This document shows, piece after piece, positions 25,768 to 36,040 of a DNA stretch of 48,376 bases. The stretch lies in the NCBI GenBank assembly GCA_920105805.1, contig CAKKTI010000132.1:1-48376 (forward strand). The letters are read 5' to 3'. Numbering within the stretch: the stretch's first letter is position 1; every line of letters starts with the position of its first letter. A program made the position numbers and the translations under genes. This stretch comes from Condylostoma magnum (Eukaryota > Ciliophora > Heterotrichea > Heterotrichida > Condylostomatidae). Under the pieces are notes generated by a model. That model saw only the letters and a list, made by a program, of their open reading frames with translations, had not been told where the DNA came from and did not search any database.

Positions 25768-26382
25768 CTAAACTAGTTTAGGAACTCTAGGATTTAATTG
25801 AATTTGCCTTAATCTGTTTTTATGTTCATTTAGTATACCTGTGAACTTCAATGCTAAATCTGGAGCTGTATTCTACTTTAGGTCTAAAACTTCTTATTTT
25901 GTTTCTTATGCAAACTAAAATATGCTGTCAATAGATTATAATCGATTATTTAACTCTTATATTTAACTATCCTTGCTCTAAACAACTCTCATAAGTTATT
26001 AAATAGCAAATTATTAAGTATCATGCTAAAAGTTCTATTATAGATCAGCTTTAAAGATTCAAATATTGGAATTTGTTCCAAAGGGAATGTGAATTTCAAA
26101 TTAGCATAAATTTTACTCAGGATCATCCATAATAAAGTAAGTTAAAACTGGATTAAATGATGCAAATGCTTATTATAGCTAATCAAACAGTTATTCTCTT
26201 AGCATGCTTTAATTACAAGATTATACCTTTATATTGAGGTTTTCATATAGTCTATTGTTTATTATTAGATGTAGATTGCATAATTATGCTTCAGGGTCCA
26301 TACTTCCATCATGAATCCAGTCTGTAAATAGCATAAATTACTATTATACTGAATTTTACCCTTCTATAGCTAATAAAACCAT
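25768..26382 (-). CDS. XRCC4-like coiled-coil protein (tentative)
   Basis: 204 residues from ATG at 26382 to the tandem TAG-TAA at 25770-25765; read through, the frame continues to TGA at 25588. Residues 1-110 look like a beta-rich head (FMLFTDWIHDGS; LHLIINNRLYENLNIK; LCQFEIHIPFG; NIWIFKADL with W from TGA). A long helix follows (QSKDSQIQELNNRLQS) and ends in KFTGILNEHKNRLRQIQ. The order of head, stalk and a FxxxLNExKxxxR motif recalls XRCC4, the scaffold of DNA ligase IV in non-homologous end joining; XRCC4 has FILVLNEKKTKIR there. Family proteins are longer, about 330 residues in animals. Similarity is weak and the coiled coil could mislead. The start lies 41 bases after the acid phosphatase TGA. 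Confidence 0.4.
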
Positions 26383-26423
26383 TTTTATAAGAAGATATCA
26401 GAGTTATAATATACTTTTAAAAT

Positions 26424-27572
26424 TCAAATAAATAATTATTAGACTACACTTTATTGATTATGTCTTCTACAAGCTTGCCATATATTAGGAACCATCCACC
26501 TTTGTAAATAAAAGTTGAAATCTTCGAGATATACAGGCTTTTACTTATTATCTAGCCCAATTTCTTAATCATTATAATAAATCTTGACACTTGAGTCTTC
26601 ATATAGCTCGAACAATATCGTAGACCCATAATACGGAATATAATCAATCATATACCCAAGACACGGTAGCAACCCAAGCATAGTGGTTTCATGCCCTGAA
26701 TAAATAACAAACTTCAAAGGACTTCCTTGCATCCTATCATACATCTTCGATAAAAGATCCTTAAAAAACTCCGAACAACTCAACCTCAGCCCTTCATCAT
26801 TCATAAAAGGTGTATAATACTTATAATAAAACCAAACCTACGTCATTTCCTAATACAACTCCATGGTAACATTCCTAGGCAAAGGCTTCCCATCCAACAA
26901 ATCCACATCAATCGTTGCAGCAACATTACTGCAATCTTCCATTCTCCTTATATCCATCCCAACGGCCTCACTGACTCTAGGAAACAAGTCCCTGCTCCAC
27001 ATTTCATACCTACTCTAGTACTCTTAAGTCTGCCTCTAAATCGGCCTTAACTCCTCTATCCTGGGACACCCTACAGGGCTAAATCCTGACAGTATATGAT
27101 CAAAGGGCCTAGACACCACATGCACTGGTACCACTTCCTACCCATACGGCAATGCGTAATCCCCTAACTCCGCTTCAATTTCCTCTATATTCGGTATATC
27201 TAGTGGTGGTCTCGCCTTCCTACTGGGACTTATCCTCTTCCCACTCCCCGGAGGATACAACCCAAGCAATTAAGCCTAGGCACTCGCTATAGTCCTATTA
27301 AATCCAGAAGATAATACAAAAATTTCCTCAGGATGATAGCTCTCAGATAAAAGTCCTAACTTATGCACATACCTCCTCCTGTATTCAACCCCTAGCAAAT
27401 ACTACATCCTCAATCCTCTGCCCGTTGGCTCACCTAGCATCTTAGGATCCCAAACTCCCTAATCAAAGGGCAGTAGAAACCTAGGACCCCTCGATGCATG
27501 CCGACTAGTATACGCTACAAATACCAACTTCTAAGACACTGCAAAGCTCAGTAAAATTAAAACCAGCTGCAT
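26424..27572 (-). CDS. Secreted histidine acid phosphatase
   Basis: 382 residues. A signal peptide (MQLVLILLSFAVS) precedes the catalytic motif RHASRGPR, the family R-H-x-x-R-x-P block that holds the phosphorylated histidine. Near residue 285 is the second active-site segment YSGHETTM, in which the usual H-D is H-E. The C-terminus LYEDSSVKIYYND...PNIWQAC matches the family end and includes Gln from TAA, so TAA is read as sense inside this gene. A TAA-TAA at 26439 and TGA at 26424 are both possible ends. It would hydrolyse phosphate monoesters in lysosomes or outside the cell. It sits 54 bases after eL43 in the same frame, with no TGA between. Confidence 0.9.
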
Positions 27573-27626
27573 TTATACGTTTTACAAGCAATTTTATACG
27601 ATTTTTTAGAACAGGTTTAACTAAAA

Positions 27627-27911
27627 CTACTCAGCTGCAAGTTTAATCCTTCTCAAACGTTGTATATTTGCTCTGGCAGTGGTTGATTTTTGAGTAGTTG
27701 GGGTCCAGGCTCCACCCGCAAAGGAGCGTTTACAAGCTTTGCATTTCCAAATTCCTACAACTTATCTCTTGACGGACTTTTTACCGCAGAAAGTGCAGTC
27801 GTATTTACTATGTTGTTATATTTCTATTTTCTTAATCATCTTACGTACAGATGCTCCATAACGCACTCCGTATTTTCCTATGATTCCGACCTTCTTAGTG
27901 CGCTTTGCCAT
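27627..27911 (-). CDS. RPL37A: Ribosomal protein eL43 (RPL37A)
   Basis: 94 residues, full length (about 92 in animals), starting [15 protein letters not shown]. The C4 zinc ribbon is complete: CTFCGKK and WKCKACKRS, followed by FAGGAWT. It is a structural protein of the large ribosomal subunit. TAA supplies Gln at two positions (IQQH, KRQVVG). It ends LRRIKLAAE then TAG. If only TGA ended translation, the frame would run on through TAG, TAG and several TAA codons into the acid phosphatase, so the TAG at 27629-27627 is most likely a true stop. Confidence 0.97.
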
Positions 27912-27994
27912 CCAATAAATATGTTAAAAATTAAGTAAGTGTATGGGAAAATAGGCAGTTTGTTTGATTTTAATTAGGAATTTAAAATTTATTA

Positions 27995-28711
27995 TCAGTT
28001 GTATGAGTGGAAACTGAATGAGGAGTTGGAGGAAGGGTTGGAGTACCGTCTGTCTGGGGATGGGGAGTTAGAGTGCCTTCTAAAGGAAGGTGAGAGGGAG
28101 TGGCGGCGTAAAGATGAGGGGGATTTTCTGTCTTAGGAGTCCTGGGATGCTATTTCAGATAGGTTTTGGGATAGTTTATTAGACATTATAGCTTAGATGC
28201 CTTCAGTCTGCCTTTTAGATACTTTTTTAAGGAAGTATATGAATCTTAGTAAATAAAATACTAAGAATAAGTGGAGGAATTCGGAGATTATAAGTCAGAT
28301 GATCAAGCCTTCTATTTCCATGTATATGAATACTGGTATATATGCTACCATAATGCCACAATTATAGGAGGTATATAGGATTAAGTAGCTTATTTTAAGT
28401 TATTTTATGCCTATATAACCCACGGCTACAAAGATGAGTTGGAGGATTAATAGCAGTAGTAGGTATGCGTACATTATTGCCAGTATGATCGATAGAGTTA
28501 CTATATAGGCTGTGTGAATAATCGCTACTATTCTCAGCCAACTACTAGTCTCTGTAATCTGTCTTACCTTAAGCTTTATATAAGGGTTTTTACTTGTTAA
28601 ATTTTAAAAGACTGTTTCTACTATAGGTGAGTTTCTACCACTACCTGATTACAAGGAATAAAGTAGCTCTTAAGAATCATCCGATTTCCCACTAGAGCTT
28701 AATTAAGACAT
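27995..28711 (-). CDS. Four-helix membrane protein with Ser/Arg-rich tail
   Basis: 238 residues ending at TGA. The N-terminus is Ser-rich (MSQLSSSGKSDDSQELL), then about four membrane helices between residues 70 and 170 (for example IVAIIHTAYIVTLSIILAIM; GLIIWLIISEFLHLFLVFY with W from TGA), then a tail of repeated S-P/R-R-x-S motifs (SLRRHSLSPSFRRHSNSP) that looks like a phosphorylation region. I recognise no family. The opposite strand also reads open here, but the minus strand gives clear membrane helices and a proper start 13 bases after the upstream gene's stop run. Confidence 0.75.
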
Positions 28712-28724
28712 TGTTTTATTACTA

Positions 28725-29216
28725 TTATGAATTATCCTCTAATGAATTAAGAGTATTTAAAGCTTGTGTAGCCAGGTTCTTTGCTTCTTCCTCAAGTCTC
28801 ACTGCATCTTAGCTTGTATCTAAGGCTGCTTGTACTACATTCTCTACTGATGCTGAAGAACCTTCATCAATTTAGTCTTAGGGGATGGTTTCTGATCCTT
28901 CAACGTCATAACCTATCATGTTGTCAGAGCCTTGCTGTTGCTCCTTTATTGTACTTATGGCATCTGCTTCTTCAATTTCTCCATCGCCTAGTTCTTCTAT
29001 AATTTCTGGAGGACCTTCGTGCACTGGTTGAAATTAAATAGGCAGTTCTTCATTTTATTCAGTATCATCTTCTCCATTATCTACAGCATCATCTTACTAC
29101 ATTAGAATTGTAATAATAGAAGGATACATTATATTATCTTGCTATCTTCTTAGCCCACTAGATTTAACAGCTGTAGTCAAATTAATTATAAACAAAAGCA
29201 CTAAAATACGCAGCAT
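28725..29216 (-). CDS. Acidic secreted or vesicle protein
   Basis: 163 residues. A signal peptide (MLRILVLLFIINLTTAVKS) leads into a strongly acidic, Gln-rich chain (DDAVDNGEDDTEQNEELP; EIIEELGDGEIEEAD) and a helical end (RLEEEAKNLATQALNTLNS). It stops at a run TAA-TAG-TAA-TAA whose last base is only four bases before the next start codon. If these were all Gln the chain would run to TGA at 28677, overlapping the next gene. No family recognised; acidic Ca-binding or granule content is only a guess. Confidence 0.7.
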
Positions 29217-29293
29217 TTTTATAGTTAAGTTTTTAGTTTTCTTATGAAATCCCACGAAAATTGTATACATTATATTCAAAAGTGCATCAAAAG

Positions 29294-29596
29294 ATGAAGT
29301 TTCTTATTATTGTACTACTACTTGTAGTTCATGTAGAATCAGCTATATAAGGGAATGGCAGAAGAAGTCGATTAATTAGAGGCAGTGGACGTAGAAGAGC
29401 TGGACATGGAGCTAGTGGAGATTGGGGGTGGTGGAGGCAGTTTTGTAGAACCCTGAATTTCCCGTTGATTATTCATCTCCACAAGTACTCACATCACCTT
29501 CACCAAGACACCTAAGAATTTTCAAGATTTCCAAAAGATCCTTTACAAGTTAATCTAGCTCATTTGTTAAACAATAATGTACAATTAAATAACTGA
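29294..29596 (+). CDS. Small secreted Arg/Gly- then His-rich protein
   Basis: 100 residues ending at TGA. A signal peptide (MKFLIIVLLLVVHVESA) is followed by a basic Gly/Arg stretch (NGRRSRLIRGSGRRRAGHG), a Trp cluster (DWGWWRQF), and a His-rich segment (HLHKYSHHLHQD). It starts 77 bases from the divergent acidic secreted gene at 28725-29216. No family recognised; the composition would suit a secreted cationic peptide, metal binding or an extrusome component, which is inference. Confidence 0.6.
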
Positions 29597-30265
29597 AAAG
29601 TTCAGTGATTTTAGGGCAGCATTTTACAGTGGATTTAACCTAGGACTGCATGATCTTGCATTTTATGATCCTCTAGTTGTCCTTCCATACTTGATACTAC
29701 TTCTTGACATTTGTGCAACTTTACTCTTAGGATCTTCAATAAGTTCTAAATAAAATCCTTTAGTAGGGTGAAATTTTAGCATATTGATAAAGTTTTTCGG
29801 AATTTCAGAGGAAGTACTTGGTACTTCTGATACTGGTTAACTTTTTGCACTAATTTAAGGAAACTGTCTTATAGGTTCAGTAGGAATTGGCTCCCTTTGA
29901 ACTGACTTTCTTAAATAAGCTAAGGGATCAGCTTTAGGACCATTATTTTCTTTAATATTTCTTTAGATCTTAGCTTATTACCTCCTCGCAATTTACTATA
30001 CTCTTTTTCTTGACTCCTCAATGCTTTTCTATTTCCTATCCTAACTTAATTTTGATTTTCTACTCTACTATAACTCTAATAACTCTTACTCCAATTATTC
30101 AATTCTTGAGTTACATAACTCCTTATGCTCATAATCTCTACAATACTATAGCCTATTTTCATATTTTAGCTTAACCTTTTATCTTCTAATTTCATCAGCT
30201 TAGCTTCACTTATAATGAAGTACTCTGTCCTTAGGACTAATAATTCCATCCATCTTGCTAAACAT
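29585..30265 (-). CDS. Coiled-coil protein of unknown function
   Basis: About 226 residues from ATG at 30265. The first half is a charged, Gln-rich coiled coil (YKWSQADEIRRQKVK with W from TGA; ELLELQQSRKSKLSQDRKQK; KRVQQIARRQQAKIQRN), the second a Pro/Ser linker with a conserved-looking block (NFINMLKFHPTKGFYLEL). Its end is uncertain: TAA codons at 29626-29624 and 29587-29585 are both possible, and the latter abuts the convergent small secreted gene. The start lies within what would be the read-through tail of the SLC44 gene, which supports the earlier TAG stop there. Confidence 0.65.
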
Positions 30266-30377
30266 TTTATCTAAACTAACTTTCCTCGCCCTCGTTTTCC
30301 TGGAATATAGGGTTTTCCTGATTAGTGTTTATATCAATTTAATGGGCTTACTCTTCCATATGCTGTAGTTATTATAA

Positions 30378-32309
30378 CTTCTAAACAGGTTCTGGAGGCT
30401 GATACTCATTATGCGGTACAATCTTAGGCTTTTGAATGGAGTCCTCATCCCTGAACGAGTCTTCTAAAAAGTTCCTGGCTTTCTTGTTATTATCATTCTC
30501 TATATTCAAATTAGTCTCCTTGTCAATCATATAACTACACCCAGTGCCATGTATCAGTCCTCTCATGAAGTTTCCGAATATCTGTGATATAAACAGCCCT
30601 GGGAATACGCATAAAGCTGCTACAATCGTTGCTGAGGTCACAAAATGAACGTTTTACCCTGCAAAGGTGTACTCCTCGTAGTGAACCCACCATGCGCCGA
30701 AGAAGGGGGCTGGGAATATGAGGCAAAGTTGAAGTGCCCAGATCGCGTAGTCTCCAGCAGACATGGCTTCTCTTACTTTCTTGTTGTTGTTTCTTTTCAG
30801 TAGAAAATAGGCCTTTTTGGCAGAGGTGATAAAGTTGTCGCCGTACATAGCCTGATATGCAGCCGTGTTATCAGTGAAGTACTTAAAGAAGTTCTGGTGG
30901 CAGTAGCATATAGGGAAGAAAATCCAGACACAGTAGTCAATGAAATGAGGATCTGCCTTTTTAACTCTTCCTTTGATTCCACTTACCAGAACCCTGGGAA
31001 TTCTTAGTAGCGGGTTCATTATACTTGAGAATAAAACAGAGCCTAGGTGGAATTGGAAAAGGTTGGCTAAACTTGTAGTAAAAGCGTAGTTTTTGTTAGT
31101 ATTGAAGTAAAAGTTGATTGAAATTGCTGCTCCTGTCCAGTGCGCTATCTCGGATAGAAGGGTTAACCACCATAATCCTATAAGAATTGTAAAAAGTTAT
31201 AGAACTCTAGTAGCCTCGTTGAATTCTATATATTTCACCTCTTCTCCTGGGACAAGGCTAAGGTCTTCTGTCTCTATTTCTCCAATACTGCAACCCCAGA
31301 AGAATGTCACCATCATCCAAATATACACAGGGGCTCCTAAGGCTGCTAATACTATAACAAAAATCAGGGAGCCCGGGTATTGCTTGAGAGATGATAGTGA
31401 AATTTGTAGTACTGGGTTGATTTTAGGAAGAATTGGAAGAATAAAGCTAATTCCTACAGAAATGACAAACAGTAGGCCTATCATTACATAACTTATTATT
31501 CTATATGAGTTCATATCACTATCACAATCAACCATCTCAACAGCTCCGAAATCAGCACAAGTTCTATCATCAATTCTATACCCATCAATATATACCAAAT
31601 AAATCAACGCAGTGAACAAAATAATAGCAATAAAGCTGAAAATACCAGTTACAAATCCACTTAATAGATTAAACCTAGCCAAAAACAGGTAAACCAGCAA
31701 TAAAACAAAGGAGCAACTACCTGCAACAGCAAAAATATCCCAGGTTCTATAGAAATCCCCAACAACTCTTGTCATAAGTTACTCTGGCTCCTCCCAGTAC
31801 TCAATAATCTCCTCTCTTTTATCCTCGTCAGCTGGGAGACAATACCTGTTGAAGTAAGGCTTTGCCTCGTATGCATCGTAGCAATCCATGTATTGGTGAG
31901 GGGTTTCATGGTCCTCGTCATAAACACACACTACTCCAGTAGATGCCACAACGGGACATCCAGCTGTGCAGATTGCTAGGTCTAAAGTTTATTCGGGTAT
32001 TGGGAAATACAGATAGTTTTTAGACTCTAGGTCATTAATACCGCATAACTCTCCACGGAAATCTGCCCCGTATATTAGTCTGTCTGGGTCGCCGTATATT
32101 AGGGCACAGTAGGTGAAGGCTCCTAGGCAAATGGAAAAGAGTCCAAATATTATAAGGCAAATTCAATCCGTTAGTTTACGATCTGATTCTGGACCAGAGA
32201 AATTGCCTTTTGGGGTTTAAAGTTTTTAGTTGTATTGGTTCTCGTTTTCTAATTTCTCCCAAAGGTCAAAACGAGATTTTACTTTTGGTGTTTCTTATTC
32301 AGTGTCCAT
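30378..32309 (-). CDS. SLC44 / choline-transporter-like protein
   Basis: 643 residues, the usual size of the family, with no intron. N-terminal RKLTDWICLIIF (W from TGA) and YGDPDRLIYG match the first membrane helix and loop of SLC44 proteins. A Cys-bearing extracellular loop follows, then about nine further helices, including YGDNFITSAKKAYFLLKRN, a hallmark near the C-terminus, and IFGNFMRGLIHGTG. SLC44 proteins move choline or related compounds across plasma or organelle membranes; substrate here is inferred from family. The frame stays open past PPEPV-TAG to TGA-TGA at 30192-30197, but that tail overlaps the coiled-coil gene, so TAG is preferred as stop. Confidence 0.92.
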
Positions 32310-34645
32310 CTTTTATAGTGAAACTGCTAAGGGAGATGAGGCAGGGAAGTGTTTTATTAGATTTGATGAGTAATGTTTCACTCGTATGATTTACAAGAGA
32401 TATGTTTAGTGTGAGGTTTTAATGTATGATGAGGAAGATTTGTGAATAGTATACTCAAATATAGGAAAGCTTTCTAATGTTACTTAAAACTTGTATATTG
32501 CATAAGTAGAAAATATTAAATGTAATTTATTCATGAATAATTTTCGTATTGAAGATAGAAATTGGTGTGAATGGTTAATATATTCTAATCAAACTGTACT
32601 TTTATATTTTGGGATTAACTAAAAATTAATCTATTAGTCTACTTAATCACTATATGCTTGCAGCTATTAAAAAGAATGAAATATTACTGCTATTGTGTGC
32701 ATGAATACATTTCTGAATTCTTTAGGAAACAATACTTTCCTTAATTCGTATTTACAAATAAATCAAGCAGAAGATCATTTAATTGCTAGTATCTTTTGTT
32801 GGTAATTCAAAAACTTATATTAACACTACAATATAGCTCATATATTAATTCTTGCTATAAAAGAGATTAATTCATACAATGGAAGCTTGTTTACACTTTT
32901 CTTTCAAATTTTAAAGCCTGATAACTATACGTAAAAGAATTAAAACAACCAACTTGGAATTTAGGCCTCTGCATCCTCGTCAGGCCTAATTAATTTAATG
33001 TAACTCCATAGATTTTATTGCATAGATGTATTGCAAGGACAAGCCAGCGCTAGTCGTCAGTTGCTACTATATCAATAGACTTAGAGTAATCCAGAGTAAA
33101 GCTATTTTTATTATACTAAATAACAACTAACTATCTGGCAATCAGAAAATTTTAGCCTCTACACGATTACCTTTTTTTGTCTGTTTACCAGAGAAGCTGT
33201 TTTACTGGCTACTGTTGATGATCTGAGGTCTATTTTAAGTAATTTGTCATAGGCTTGCTAAGAGTGTCTAGACTTGAAGTTGTTAATTCTCAAAATTTTG
33301 TTCCGTTGCGGCAGTGTGTGCTTAAACATGCATGAAATTAGATATATATTTTTAGTGTATTACTTAATATAAAACCTCGATATTCTTAAAGAAAACTAAG
33401 TATAAATTTTACTGTTTGGATGCATTTCATCAATATTTTGTTTAGTGCATATGAATGCCCCTACATTTCTTTCTACCAATGCAATATGGATTCAGGCAAA
33501 ATGGGAGGAATTAACTTTGGTTTTATTTAATCAATGAAAACTAGAATATCTCCTTCTATAAAAGCAGAGCAGATTTTAATTCTTTATATTCATACTCTCT
33601 TATATTTTGAGTAGCATTAACTATAATCATTTTGCCTATCTGTGTAATCTTGACAATTAGTATAAATAATATTTTAATCCTGTGAATCAGCTGCATCAAT
33701 TTACTCATTAGTTTGATGTATATAGAATTAAAACCTAAATAAAAGGTGTTTTAAGATAATTAAATTATCCTAAAAAAACAGTGTATGAAATTTATTAGTA
33801 TCTACATAGAGTTATTATTAATTCCAAAGGGGGCTATAAGCCATACAAGAAAATAAAGAGTTTAGTATTCTTAGCTTGCTAATTTGACATAATTAAACTA
33901 TTTTAAGCATATAGTTTATACCTTTAAGAGGACAGCATATTTAGTGCTTATAAGTAATTACTTAGATTTTATTCCTGTAAGGAAATAGGAATTTAAAATG
34001 TAGTAAAGGGTAAGCTCCTTTATAATATAAATTACCCTAAAAAAAGCAAACAATTTTGATTGTAGAAGCGCTTTTGAACAAATTATATGATATTAGAGTT
34101 GGAGAAAGAATGATTTAGCTTTGATCTATGTCTGTATGATACAAAAAGCTAAAGGATCAGTTCTTATGTCATTAGTACATCTAAACATAGGCTCTATTTT
34201 GATCATAATTAAAGCTATTGAGTATTTGCATTAAATTATCTTTCTATCTTATTTGAATTATCGTCATAGTGTTTTAATCATTGTAAATCTATTCAATATT
34301 CATCATCTGAAATATTACAATCAGACATTTAAGTAAATCGATCTATTTTTTTATAATTTGTTACCATAATAAAACATTTTGAAGTCTACAAATTACTTAA
34401 AAGGACTTCATTCTTAAATTTTGTAAGTTTATTATATAAAATTGCTATTTGACTATTGAATATAGCAATATATACTTTTTGTAAACTACCATAATTCTTC
34501 TTATTTCAGTAATTATGTTTCTCCTTACCCTCTTACAACCTTAGCTTATCTCCTTTCCATAAAAGATAACAAAGAAAGGCCAATCTATAATCCTAATAAG
34601 TCAACTACCAATTTGATTAAAAAGAACCATTTATAATCAATAAAA
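32310..34645. other. 2.3 kb AT-rich intergenic region
   Basis: Contains the 5' flank of the SLC44 gene and of the small secreted candidate at 34646. A few short patches are less AT-rich (around 32970-33060 and 33290-33330), which could be small RNA genes, but I recognise no known RNA. Confidence 0.4.
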
Positions 34646-35542
34646 ATGAAGAGGAGTTATTTCCTTTTAATCATCTTTCTCCTGGCAATTGGAGTATCTT
34701 CCCAAGTATCAAAAGACTTTATAAGTGACATGAAAAAGAAGAAATCTACCTTAAGGCCTAAATCTTCAAGCAGTATCCACTCAGGCAGTAGTTATTCAAG
34801 CTTTAATCATGGCTACCGTGGCCCTCATTACTAGAATTTATCTGATAACAGGCTGTATGATATACCAAATCTGCATAAGGAGTGGATATTGCTCATGTGA
34901 TTGCGCAGGCTTCTGAAGGCTCGACTGATGCGAGGGTGTCTGTTGTTGTTGTGAATGCTGCTATTCTAAGGCTTACAACCCATCAGAGCAAAGCCTTATA
35001 GATAGGCTCAATCATTAGTCTAGTTAGTTAGATTGCTTTATTGTTTAAATTTTCATAATGTGAAGTATAAGACCTGATATAATATAGGGGAATGAAGATG
35101 CTTACTATAAATATGAGTAGTAAGGACTATATGAAATTAATAGAAATATGCATTAATAACTATAATACAAATACGACAATAAATCTAATAGATAATATCC
35201 TAAAATTCTATCATTACAACGTCTATAAGAACTTGGTATAAAATCATATGAACAATTTACATTATTACGCCTTAACTTAACCCTATTCAAAACAATATAC
35301 CTTTAAATCCATTTAGCTTAAAACATTAAGATACAAATTTGATCTAAGGCAAATTAATTCCCCAATGCGTGGATTATAATAAAATAAGTAATCAAAGTAA
35401 TAATCATTTATCCAGTAATTAAGCAACAGCTATAAACTAGGAATACAACAAACTACAAGACTCCGGCCAAAATAACACCAAGGAGTAATTCAAAATCAAT
35501 AATAAGAATCCTTATTCCCTCTTATTAAAGCCTAAAAGGTGA
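34646..35542 (+). CDS. Candidate secreted Cys-rich protein, probably several exons
   Basis: The first exon is convincing: signal peptide MKRSYFLLIIFLLAIGVSS, then a basic Ser-rich stretch (KKKKSTLRPKSSSS; HSGSSYSSFNHGYRGPHY). Downstream, in other frames, lie a Cys cluster (GYCSCDCAGFW; CEGVCCCCECCYSKAY) and an Asn/Gln-rich end (QSNNHLSSNQATAINQ) that stops at TGA 35540-35542. A 25-base GT...AG segment at 34855-34879 would join the first exon to the Cys cluster. The final joins are unresolved, so only the first 62 codons are firm. The CCCC run near a hydrophobic stretch resembles a lipid-modified membrane-proximal region, but this is a guess. Confidence 0.4.
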
Positions 35543-36040
35543 GTAAAACAGTGTTTTAGAATTGATACTAGATAATCAAATCCAGCCTAAGTAATTAAGA
35601 TGAGTTAATCATAATGATTTAATTCGGTCTAAACAATATATAAATCTGATGAACATCTCAATAAATTTGTATGTTGTATAAAAATAGATTCAGCCTGATA
35701 AAAATTTTGAATTTTATGAAGGTGATTTAATAATAGTAAAAATGATAACATTGCTATCTTATGAGATTTTAGAGTTATTGGGTAATGGATTTTTTAGATT
35801 AGTGGTGAAATGCTATGATTGCAAAGTTTAAAGCGTAGTAGCTATAAAGATTATGAGAACTTTTAAATAATACTAATTCTATCAAGGATTATAAAATGAA
35901 GTTAAAAGTTTAATAAGCAGCAGCTAAATTTTAATCCTAGATAGCAATTACTAGATACTAAGATTATTAATATGATACAGTTTATTTGCTAAGTGAAAGG
36001 GCAATTAAATAATAAAATTCTACTAAAGTTTGCTTAATAT
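35543..36040. other. Intergenic region
   Basis: About 500 bases between the convergent small secreted candidate and the channel fusion gene; nothing recognised. Reading the channel gene's TAG as Gln would extend it into here. Confidence 0.4.

Noticed and set aside
27690-27938. Plus-strand ORF over eL43
   Set aside because: Antisense of an unmistakable ribosomal protein.
27995-28690. Plus-strand reading (starting YEWKLNEELEEG) over the four-helix gene
   Set aside because: It reads open and acidic, but the minus strand has a start in the right place, clear membrane helices and a TGA end; both cannot be real.
31114-31491. Plus-strand 125-codon ORF
   Set aside because: Lies antisense to membrane helices of the SLC44 gene.
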